A DNA stretch of 64,000 nt from the NCBI GenBank assembly GCA_015501055.1, contig JADNYV010000203.1, forward strand, positions 1 to 64,000, read 5' to 3'. Below, piece after piece: positions 9,338-17,689 of this stretch. The translations under genes and the position numbers were made by a program. The notes beneath the pieces were generated by a model. The model saw only the letters and a program-made list of their open reading frames with translations. It had not been told where the DNA came from and did no database searches. Position 1 is the first letter of the stretch. Every line of letters starts with the position of its first letter. This DNA comes from Mucidula mucida. Lineage: Eukaryota; Basidiomycota; Agaricomycetes; Agaricales; Physalacriaceae.

Positions 9338-9823
9338 ATGGGACATTACAAGAAAGGTGGCTCGAAAGCCAATCAAATTTGCGGAAAAAACCTTCCAACC
9401 AATCCTCGCGGCACCAAAGCTAATATGGAGAACCTCTCGCCTGCCAATGCTGCCCTTCTTCGGGAGCAGGAGCGGCGCAAAAAGGCAGAGAAACATGCTG
9501 CTGCCATGGCAGAGAAAGCTGCCCGCCTACAAAAGAAGGTCGCTGATCTGCAACGCGAAGCAAAGAATGCATGTGATCGCGAAAAGCGGCACAAGAAGGC
9601 AAAAGCGGCCTTGCAGCGCAGGCTGAAGGAGAAGGATCTAAAGATAGCCAACTTATACCTCAGGGTACAGTGTGCGGTTGCGGAAGCTTTGGCCGAAAAG
9701 CGACAAAATCTGGCAAAACTCGAAAAACTGCTTAACGACGCAAATGATGCCCTCGCAATGTTTTCGCGCAATCATACCCAGCAGTTCATCGACACATTCT
9801 TCAGCCCTGAGGATCACATCTAG
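9338..9823 (+). CDS. N-terminal coiled-coil part of the DNA transposon protein
   Basis: 161 codons from the ATG at 9338 (MGHYKKGGSKANQICGKNL). A short basic, glycine-rich start is followed by about 120 residues of Lys/Glu/Ala/Arg-rich heptads (LREQERRKKAEKHAAAMAEK), a predicted coiled coil. A TAG at 9821-9823 ends it, but the same frame reopens at once (GCG ATG at 9824-9829) and runs to 9873, where the Ty3/gypsy element interrupts it. It resumes at 16626. I infer that it is the front end of a basidiomycete transposase-like protein whose catalytic middle is missing; no DDE motif is visible. Confidence 0.45.
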   Translation: MGHYKKGGSKANQICGKNLPTNPRGTKANMENLSPANAALLREQERRKKAEKHAAAMAEKAARLQKKVADLQREAKNACDREKRHKKAKAALQRRLKEKDLKIANLYLRVQCAVAEALAEKRQNLAKLEKLLNDANDALAMFSRNHTQQFIDTFFSPEDHI

Positions 9824-9868
9824 GCGATGTGCACTGCTCGGAAACTTGATGCGGCCGGTTTTGAGAAG

Positions 9869-9873
9869 GCGAG
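9869..9873. repeat. 5-bp target site duplication of Ty3/gypsy G1 (left)
   Basis: GCGAG, repeated at 16621-16625 directly after the right LTR. Confidence 0.85.
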
Positions 9874-10402
9874 TGTTAGCGACTGACTAAGCCACGAGAC
9901 TCAACCAGGTACCACAGCAAGAACTGAAATAGAAAGTGTTCGTGTTCGTAAGACTAGGCTAGGCCAGGTGTATAAACGAGATCGGAACTAAAGTACAATG
10001 ATACTACACTACTGCTTATATACTAGTAAGTCTGTGTTTGAGACTCCTTGTTCATACACGTTTCCACTAGGGATGCTCCATGCCCTTGACCCAGTGTTGT
10101 ATGCTACTAGTCCGTGAAACCATTAAATACGAGTGGTAACTGCATGTAAGTAATAATACTGAAACAACCATGTGTACTACGAGTGTCGGCGGTGTGTATA
10201 CAATAGGGAGTCCATGAGGTATCGGCATGTATGATGTCATCCATGTGTTGGACGTGTGTCTGACATGAGTACGGCTTCGGTAATGAAAAGGGGTATGATC
10301 GGTGACGAAACAGATGATGAAACAGTCCGTTGGTTGATAAGACAAGGCCCCCGATAAGATATGATAAGATGTGAAAGTGTGAAAATATGGCGATTCATAA
10401 CA
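9874..10402 (-). repeat. G1 3' LTR (529 bp)
   Basis: Ends TGTTAGCGAC...TTCATAACA. It is the 3' LTR for the minus-strand element and lies next to the polypurine tract. Confidence 0.9.
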
Positions 10403-10415
10403 TCACCCCCTCCTT
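10403..10415 (-). promoter_or_regulatory. G1 polypurine tract
   Basis: On the minus strand AAGGAGGGGGTGA abuts the 3' LTR, where plus-strand DNA synthesis would be primed. It overlaps the pol stop codon region (10414-10416). Confidence 0.7.
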
Positions 10416-12757
10416 AAGGCGCAAGTTCCATTCTGCGCCAGAGTCGCTCCATGAGGGCTGCAGAGGGTAGCGTGACGTCAAGGGGTTCGGTATCAGGCAA
10501 TGGCATGGGTCGGAATAAATGTGATGGGAATTGCGACATGGGGACTTCAATGCGAGCAAGCGCGGGTGGCTTCGGCTTGTTCGGATATTGTTGGTGGAAA
10601 TCACTGATGGCTTCGTCGGCATTTTTGAGATTGCATGCCGGTTCCCATGTCTGCTCATGTGTGCCATAACCCTTCCAGTGAACCTTGTATTAAAAACCTC
10701 CGCGGTACTTCCTGGAATTCACCACTTTCTCAACCTCCCATTCCGGTTCGGCTCCTTCCAGCACAGGTGGTGGACGCGTGTCTCGGGGTTGCGTCGGAAA
10801 TTGCGGCTCGTGGTAAGGCGTCAGCAGGGCCTCATTGAACACGGGATGGATGCTTTTCCACATGTGAGGAATCTGGAGCTTGTAAGAGCTCGTCCCAACT
10901 TTCTTGATCACTTTGAACGGCCCGAAGCGTTTGTCATCAAGCTTCTTCATTGGTCGGTCCGTGCTGAGATTTGTCCCTTCCAGCCATACTTTGTCGCCCT
11001 CCTTGTACTCTACTGTGTCTGTCCGCTTCCTGTCATAAAACTGTTTCATGTCCTCTTTTGCCATCTTCAATGCCGACCCTACTTCGTCCCATGTTTTCCT
11101 CATGCCGTCGGCAAACTCCTGCGCAGTCTCGTTTCTCAATGCCGTTTTTGGAGCGGTGCCTTTGTAGGGGTGTCTGCCCATGTCTGCGAAGAACGGAGTA
11201 ACCTTGGTTGCTGAGTGTACCCGATCGTTGTAAATGAATTCGGCAGAGGGTAACCATTCATGCCAGTCGTTCTGATGGTAATTGACGAATAACCGTAAGA
11301 AATGTTCTATCTCTTGGTTCAACCGTTCTGTTTGCCCATTTGCCTGTTGATGGTACGCCGTCGTGAAGTTCCCTTCAATGCCCAACAGCCGGTATAACTC
11401 CTTCATGAAACGCGAGTGGTATTGCGGACCTCGATCGTGTATCATCTGTCGCGGCAATCCATGTATGGAGAAGATTTGATCGCGGTAAATACAAGCCATG
11501 CCTTCTGACGTCAGGGTGGTGTGTGTTGGTATAATGCGTAACCGCTTTGTGAAATGGTCCACAAACGTGCTGATCGCATTGTATCCTCCCGACTCCGGTA
11601 ACTCGCCGATCATGTCCGTCCCAACTTTCTCCCATGGTTCGCTTGGTACGTCTATAGGATGGAGGGGTGCAGCCGGTTTTGTGCGATGTGACTTTGTAAC
11701 TTGGCATTTTTGACACCCTTCCACGTATTCGCAGACGTCTCGGCTAATTCCTGGCCACCAATAGGTGCGTGTGATCAACTCGAGAGTCTTGTACCGTCCC
11801 GGATGCCCTGCAAGCTATGCATCATGATGCATTCCAATAACTTTTCCCCGCAATTCCTTGTCCTTCGGTATGTAAATACAATCTTTCCATATAATAAGTC
11901 CATTTTCCTTCTCTTCCCATCCTTTTTCTTTGTTTTCTAATGCTTTTTGTACATATCTGTCCTTATTTCCTTTTCTTTGTTTGATTTTGTTAAGTAATTC
12001 GTCCTCCGGTGTAGCTACTGTATGTAAAGAAAATTGAATTTGTGATATAAAAAACTCCGGTTTTAGTAAAACAATGTTTTCGTTATCTTTTTCCCCCTTC
12101 TCAAGGCCTGTCATCCTTGACAAGGCATCAGCTTTCCCCATTGTCTTGCCCGGCTTGTGAATCATCTGTATGTCATACTCTGCCAACTCCGTAACCCATC
12201 TCGCCTGCCTCCGATTCAACTTCTGTGGCTTCCGGAAGTACTGGAGGTTTTGATGATCGGTAAACACCTCCACTGTTTCCTTTGCTCCTAGAAGATACTG
12301 CCTCCAGTCATCAATTGAGTCCATGATAGCCATCATCTCTTTGTCATAGATCTCATAGTTGCGCTCTACTTTGTTCAGCGCGCGAGACCGAAAGGCTACT
12401 GGTCTCCATTTTCCGTCAACCAACTGGGAAAGAACCACCCCGTTCGCATAGTTCGAGGAGTCTGCCTCAACTCAAAACTTGCCGTCGTCGCATGGTACAA
12501 TCAGAACGGGTTCTTCTGTCATCCTCCGTTTCAGCTCCTTAAACGCCTTGTGCTGCTCCATGTCCCAAACCCATTCGCCCTTCTCGGTTAGCAATGTCAA
12601 CGGCTTCGCTACTCCCGCAAATCCCCGGATGAAATGTCGGTAGAAGTTGCAGAAGCCCAGGAATGACTGTACTTCCTTCTTCTTCGTCGGCTCCTTCCAT
12701 TCCTTCACTACGGCCACTTTTGCCGGATCCATCTTCACTTCTCCTCCCCCAACAATA

Positions 12758-12977
12758 CTGTAGTGTTTCGACCGCAAATTCACATAACGGGTCACGGGGG
12801 TCTTTGAAGTGAAGCTATATATACATCATAACGGGTCACGGACCACTTTGGTCAGGCACGAGCCTCCAAATAAAGAAATTTCAGGTCCCGCTTATATTAA
12901 GGGTCTGTGAAGCTGTTTGCTGTAACTTCAGACCATAATGGGTCACAGGCTGTGAAGTTACGGTCGAAACGCTACAG
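12758..12977 (+). mobile_element. 220-bp TA-flanked MITE inside G1 reverse transcriptase
   Basis: G2 has no insertion here, so the empty site is known: the sequence reads AACAA-TA-ACTCC. In G1 the TA is duplicated (12756-12757, 12978-12979) around a 220-bp insert. Its ends are near-perfect inverted repeats (CTGTAGTGTTTCGACCG left, the complement of CTGTAGCGTTTCGACCG right). Inside are three copies of a CATAACGGGTCACGG-like motif. There is no coding capacity. TA duplication and size suit a Tc1/mariner-derived MITE. Confidence 0.85.
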
Positions 12978-13916
12978 TAACTCCCAAGTAATCTACAGTA
13001 TGTGCCTCAAAACTACATTTCTCGGGTTTTAAATACAACTTATTTACTCGCAATATCTCTAGTACTCGTCGTACAATATGCCTATGTTCTTCCAATGTGT
13101 TTGTAAAAATAAGTATGTCGTCTAAGTAAACTATAACATGTCCTTCATTGATCAACTCCTTCAGAATGTGATTCATGAACGATTGGAACGTTGCCGGCGA
13201 GTTTGTAAGTCCGAAGAACATGACTGAGGGCTCGAACAGGCCTCGGTTTGTTCTAAACGCCGCTTTCCACTCATCACCTTCTTTGATCCGGATGTTATTG
13301 TAACCCCATCGGACATCCATCTTTGTGAAAACCTTTGCTCCCTTCAACTTGTCGATAAGCTCCTGAATCAACGGCAAGGGGTATCGGTTCTTGATTGTCA
13401 TGTTGTTCAACTTCCGATAGTCCTGTACTGGCCGAAGGCTTCCGTCCTTCTTTTTGACAAAGAAGAAGGGTGATGCCATAGGTGAAATTGACGGCCGTAT
13501 ACGTCCCGTCTGTATGTTTTCTTTCAGGAACTCGTCTAACGCCTTCTGCTCGGATGGACTAAGGGGATAAACCTTGCAGTCAACCGGTTTGGAACCAGGC
13601 ATAAGTTCTATCGCGTGATCCCAGGGTCTTCGCTCCGGTAACTTGTCAAAGTCCGCCTTGCTGAATACATCGGAAAATTCCTCGATGTAAGGTGCAGCAG
13701 CGGATGAAGGCTGTTGTGATCTCAGCTTTTTACCGCTTTTGCGATAGTTGTCCCAGTCCATCCAGAACAAACGCTCTCCCTCTTCCAACTTCTCTTCTAC
13801 GTCTTCTCCTTCATCTTCCGGTGAGTCGTACTCGGGTAGGTATCCGCAACGGTCTGGGCATCGATCAAAAGTCAACGTGGATTCCGTCCAGTTGATCGTG
13901 GGGTTGTGATATCGTA

Positions 13917-14041
13917 AAACGAGGGAGGAGCAATCGAAGGTTTTGTGGAGGTACGGATGAAGATCGGAGATCACGCCAAAAAGATTGAGTTGGCCGTCAC
14001 CAATCTCGGCAAAACAAGTATCTTTTTGGGGCTAGATTGGT
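13917..14041. other. 125-bp microinversion in G1 pol
   Basis: In G2 the matching segment (about 58442-58567) encodes the expected protease-RT linker ending [19 protein letters not shown]. In G1 the same segment is present as its reverse complement, with flanks matching G2 on both sides. Breakpoints are uncertain by a few bases. Confidence 0.8.
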
Positions 14042-14564
14042 AGGGTTCCATCCGCATTGTAGACAGGGAGCTTGACCGGTAACTCCTTGATCGGGAGTCC
14101 GTTCTTCTCGACGAATTCTTTATTGACACAAGAACCCGTTGCTCCACTGTCAAGAAGGGCACTCGTTTCCCATTCAGAGCCTGTGTGTACGCTCTCTATG
14201 GTTACTCGGAGTTTCATGTCCTGCCCCTTTGTTCCCCGGATGTACTTCCTTGACTTTTTCAACTCCGTCACAACTTCCACCGCAGCTTCCTTTGTCAACG
14301 CTCTGATTGCCATCACCTTCTCCTCCGTCGCTTCTCTCTCTCTCCGCTCCGGCATCCATGCTCTCAAAATTCCCACTGCTCTCGGCACATCATCCTCTCT
14401 TAGCCGTTGTGCGATCCACTCGGGCGTATTTGGCTCAAATCTTTCTTTCGCAGGTTTTGGTGGTAAAGTCGTCGATGATATTTTAGATGTTTCAGTACCC
14501 GTACTGTAAATAGATTCTGCATCTGACAACCCTTTCCTTGATGACTGCTCCGGCAGGACTGCGT

Positions 14565-15494
14565 CTACTGCGGGAGCTTCGCAAAACCCAACTCTTCGGC
14601 CAACTTCTTCTTTTCCTCGTCGTTCATTTCGGTCCATAAACCCCAAATCGTCTGGGGTCAACCCTTCTTCGGACAGAACCTGCTGACGTGGCCGTGTTCG
14701 CCACAGCTAAAGCAGAGTCCCCTTCGACGTGCATTGTTGATGTCCATCAGCCTGCCGGCTCCTCCATAGGTAACACCGGTGGCATCTCGTCATGTGATCG
14801 GCGTCGGGGGTGGGTTCGTGGGATTGGCTCTTGATATAGCCGCCTGCGGAGCTTGGGGCCGGGACTGCATGCCGGACCTCTTGCTCGCCGCCCGCCTTCT
14901 CCACAGCTGATCAATCTGAATGATCTGTGCCTTCCAATCCTTGTACTTCTCTGGCAACCCGTCTCGGCTGCCATAGATCTGGTCGATGATCTTCTCGTTG
15001 ACATTGGTCTCGAGAAGTCGCACGACGAATGCGTCATCCTTCGAGTATCCTGCCTGAGTGAGCAGGACCTCAAACTTCTGGAAGAAATCTTGAGCGGTGT
15101 CTTGCCCCTGGTGCAACCGCTCGATCTGGTCTTGCGCGTCTCGCGCGAGGTTGGAATCCACAAATCGCTCCTTCAAGTCTGCCTTGAACTCCGTCCAAGA
15201 GACTGTCCATTCCTCTTCTTCCTCGTCAAAGTTCTGGTCCGAGTAGTTCTGGACCCATGCATCTACGTGATCTCCTCGGATATAGGAGAGAACAACATTG
15301 ATCCTTTCGGAGTCAGATGTGAGGTTGTTCTTCTTGTCACGGATGTATGTGAACATCGATCGCCACCAGCTCTTGTACTTGGACTTGTCCCCGTCATAGT
15401 TGTAAGGCTTGTTCACAAGGGATCGGCCTTTGGTTTCGACATCGGCGTGATGAGCGGGTGTGTGAGGAGCGGTTTCGGGTGCTTCGTTGGACAT
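14565..15494 (-). pseudogene. G1 gag: capsid and zinc-knuckle protein (two nonsense codons)
   Basis: Starts MSNEAPETAPHTPAHHAD, followed by a capsid-like region (WWRSMFTYIRDKKN, then WTEFKADLKERF). A CFSCGEHGHVSRFC knuckle lies near the C-terminus, and the TAG is at 14565-14567. Two TGA codons interrupt it (14788-14790 and 14658-14660). G2 has CGA (Arg) at both places, so both are CpG C-to-T changes. The product would package element RNA. Pol follows in another frame with overlap, implying recoding or frameshifting. Confidence 0.85.
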
Positions 15495-16077
15495 GATGAA
15501 TTGGGGTGATAAGATCGGAGAGTGAAAGGGTAAAAGTGGGGATATGGGAGATGCGGATTTTGATGAAACGGGTGAGGGATAGAGGTTTGGATGAATAAGG
15601 AGGAGTCGCCTAGATCTGAAATAGAATCCAGGACTTGGTAGGGTGGGGAATGATGGTGTGTATCGTAAGGTAAGTAAAGTAGGTAGGTATCGTAACTGTC
15701 TACGCTATTTTACCGACTACTGACTACGTATCTACAGAGCCCAAGAGCTCGTCACAAGTTCGCAATTGCCCAGCCGACGTCCCTCTGGTGTGAGGTAAGC
15801 CAAAGTTTTCCTGGGAACAGGGGTTGACCCGTAAACAGCGCCCACTGAAGTGCAACTGCCAAAAGTTCGTTCTCGTGAGAGCGGCTACTTCCAGCACCCG
15901 AGGCAGTTATCTCTAACTGTTAGCCGGCGCTACTGGGACCAATACACATGTATGCGGACGTGCGCTGGAATTAGGAATCCGTCGATCTGTAAACAGGAAA
16001 GGGGATGGGAAAATGTGTGATGATCAAACAGCGAAGTGCTGATCGACGATCAGGGATGTGTGGTAGGTGGTAGAAAG

Positions 16078-16089
16078 TAGTTCTGATCT
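16078..16089 (-). promoter_or_regulatory. G1 primer-binding site, complementary to its own LTR transcript
   Basis: Two bases inside the 5' LTR, the minus strand reads AGATCAGAACTA. This is complementary, with one mismatch, to TAGTTCCGATCT in the LTR (minus strand of 16197-16208), which lies about 30 bp after a TATATAAG box. No TGG-type tRNA-complementary motif is seen. It fits Tf1/sushi-type self-priming (see the G2 copy at 60600-60611, where the match is perfect). Confidence 0.65.
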
Positions 16090-16091
16090 TC

Positions 16092-16620
16092 TGTTAGCGA
16101 CTGACTAAGCCACAAGACTCAACCAGGTACCACAGCAAGAACTGAAATAGAAAGTGTTCGCGTTCGTAAGACTAGGCTAGGCCAGGTGTATAAACGAGAT
16201 CGGAACTAAAGTACAATGATACTACACTACTGCTTATATACTAGTAAGTCTGTGTTTGAGACTCCTTGTCCATACACGTTTCCACTAGGGATGCTCCATG
16301 CCCTTGACCCAGTGTTGTATGCTACTAGTCCGTGAAACCATTAAATACGAGTGGTAACTGCATGTAAGTAATAATACTGAAACGACCATGTGTACTACGA
16401 GTGTCGGCGGTGTGTATACAATAGGGAGTCCATGAGGTATCGGCATGTATGATGTCATCCATGTGTTGGACGTGTGTCTGACATGAGTACGGCTTCGGTA
16501 ATGAAAAGGGGTATGATCAGTGACGAAACAGATGATGAAACAGTCCGTTGGTTGATAAGACAAGGCCCCCGATAAGATATGATAAGATGTGAAAGTGTGA
16601 AAATATGGCGATTCATAACA
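16092..16620 (-). repeat. G1 5' LTR (529 bp)
   Basis: Matches 9874-10402 except at about five transitions. It contains the promoter described at 16233-16240. Confidence 0.9.
16233..16240 (-). promoter_or_regulatory. LTR TATA box of G1
   Basis: TATATAAG on the minus strand. The segment complementary to the primer-binding site (16208 down to 16197) begins about 30 bp downstream, where the transcript 5' end is expected. Confidence 0.5.
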
Positions 16621-16625
16621 GCGAG
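16621..16625. repeat. 5-bp target site duplication of G1 (right)
   Basis: GCGAG, identical to 9869-9873. Confidence 0.85.
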
Positions 16626-17049
16626 GCGGAAGGAGCAGGCAGAATTCGAGCTCAGGATGGTGGAAATGAAGAGACAGAAGATAGCGAGCCGGAAAGAGGC
16701 TGCAGAGAAGAAGCAGGAGTTATTGGATGCGACGCCGTTGATTGAGAACATCAACGACATCGAGAGGCTCAAGTTGACGGGAAAGAAACTTGACCTCCAG
16801 CTAGACAAGCTTCGTTCCATATGGGGAGCACAGATCCTGATCCCCAAAAAGAAGGACATTCTCAAGGTAGCCCCAAAGAAGGATGCACTCCGGGCAGCGT
16901 TCCTATTACATCTCCAGTTCTGTAGGGACGGTGTGGCGCCACTGAGAGTGCAGCCTGACGCTGCTGAAGCTGTCCAGATGGTGGAAATGACTGTAGAGGC
17001 CTGGCATGAAGACGAGGATGAGGAGATGGATGAGATGGATGAGGATTAG
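16626..17049 (+). pseudogene. C-terminal part of the DNA transposon protein
   Basis: Joined to 9827-9873 across the removed Ty3/gypsy element (counting one GCGAG), the frame is continuous: FEKARRKEQAEFELRMVEMK. It is Lys/Glu-rich with a coiled-coil look. A SAP-like helix pair follows (LTGKKLDLQLDKLRSIWG ... ILIPKKKDILKV), then an acidic tail (EDEDEEMDEMDED) to the TAG at 17047-17049. This tail resembles C-termini of basidiomycete transposase-like proteins; that is from memory of the family and is not proven here. Confidence 0.45.
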
Positions 17050-17198
17050 AGGTCAATTGATGGCTTACACAGTAATTACCCACCTTAGGACTCTTACACT
17101 GTACCAAGCATAATATCTCGCATTTCCGAGCATTTAAAGTCATCAATTCACGTACGACGAGCAAAACGACATGGAAGTAAGGAGAGAGCATTAATTCT

Positions 17199-17220
17199 CC
17201 GGTTACTAAAAAGTAACCGG
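17199..17220. repeat. 22-bp perfect hairpin
   Basis: CCGGTTACT and AGTAACCGG arms (9 bp) with a 4-base loop. It lies inside the right part of the 2-kb DNA transposon, beside its subterminal repeat. Confidence 0.6.
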
Positions 17221-17238
17221 CCAATTGCCTGACTATCT

Positions 17239-17262
17239 CGGACCCCTCGGATGCCCACCACC
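17239..17262 (-). repeat. right arm of 24-bp subterminal inverted repeat
   Basis: Perfect reverse complement of 2493-2516. The stretch 17263-17535 to its right is shared with the MITE at 45 kb, and nothing coding is seen there. Confidence 0.7.
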
Positions 17263-17689
17263 ACGAATGCTCGCTGAAACACTTTCGGTAACTCGTGCCA
17301 AATTTGCAGGCGAGGTTTTTGGTCCGTCTCTTGGGCTCTCCCTTTACAACCTTGCAATGAAAGATGATTTGGGATGATGTTATACCCTATTAAGTTTTTG
17401 TGGATGGAAGAGGTATGGCACCGATGAGGTGAGCGCGTCGCGGCGCCAATTCCGGCATGGTCCCAAAAATGGACACAGGTTTGATGAGACTCGGAATTAT
17501 TCAGAGCGGTGGATTTAGCTGCAGTAATTAACGTCTATTGTACGTTCTAATTGACCGTGAAGAAACTATTAACCAAACATGGTATAGAAAAACTACGAAG
17601 AGCAGACATTTTGGGCGCTGAACCGCTGTGTTAGAGCTTCTTGTGGTAGGTAAATAAGTAAGCAATACAGTTCAGGAATCAGTACTACA

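Larger units (their letters stand above)
10414..14661 (-). pseudogene. G1 pol: protease, reverse transcriptase, RNase H, integrase, chromodomain (broken)
   Basis: The protease has the DSGAT active-site motif (about 14120-14150). Reverse transcriptase carries YLDDILIF (about 13110-13135) and is cut by a MITE at 12758-12977. RNase H/connection runs about 12470-11815 (FTDHQNLQYF). Integrase covers about 11780-10690, with the CQKCQ zinc-finger end and a GTDMIG motif. The C-terminal chromodomain (EWEVEKVVNSRKYRGGF, then YKVHWKGYG) follows. Compared with G2, C-to-T changes create in-frame stops just before RNase H (Arg codon near 12472), in the integrase finger (Gln codon near 11815) and in the chromodomain (Gln codon near 10690). 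The protease-RT linker is inverted. Pol overlaps gag in a different frame. Confidence 0.85.
9874..16620 (-). mobile_element. Ty3/gypsy chromovirus G1, 6747 bp, inactivated
   Basis: Two 529-bp LTRs (9874-10402, 16092-16620) with TGTTA...TAACA ends are flanked by GCGAG duplications. The internal region is read on the minus strand as gag, protease, reverse transcriptase, RNase H, integrase and chromodomain, which is the chromovirus order. The LTRs differ at about five positions, all transitions. Coding is broken by C-to-T nonsense changes on the sense strand, a 125-bp inversion (about 13917-14041) and a MITE (12758-12977). The insertion split the coding sequence of a DNA transposon. Confidence 0.92.
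2429..17535 (+). mobile_element. TA-flanked DNA transposon (about 2.0 kb), entered by a LINE and a Ty3/gypsy element
   Basis: The left end at 2429 starts GAGGTTATTTA followed by GAGCACCC. The right end finishes CTGCAGTAATTAACGTC at 17535, a degenerate inverted match. TA flanks both sides (2427-2428, 17536-17537). A perfect 24-bp subterminal inverted repeat sits at 2493-2516 and 17239-17262. Subtracting the LINE (2731-9072 plus one 14-bp duplication) and the LTR element (9874-16620 plus one 5-bp duplication) leaves 1999 bp. The 326-bp MITE at 45145-45470 has the same two ends, which independently supports these boundaries. The remaining coding sequence is at 9338-9823 and 16626-17049. TA duplications suggest a Tc1/mariner-like mechanism, but no DDE catalytic core remains, so the superfamily is not settled. 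Confidence 0.65.

Noticed and set aside
9373..9771. 132-codon minus-strand frame rich in Ser/Phe/Arg/Cys
   Set aside because: It is the antisense of the Lys/Glu-rich coiled coil at 9338-9823, whose codons lack stops on the opposite strand.
10067..10345. 92-codon frame repeated four times (MSYQPTDCFIICF...)
   Set aside because: It lies inside each LTR; repetition comes from the LTR, and no evidence suggests translation.
10451..11214. Plus-strand frames across the G1 integrase
   Set aside because: Antisense shadows of integrase and chromodomain codons; the same pattern recurs in G2.
14853..15509. 218-codon plus-strand frame
   Set aside because: Antisense of G1 gag.
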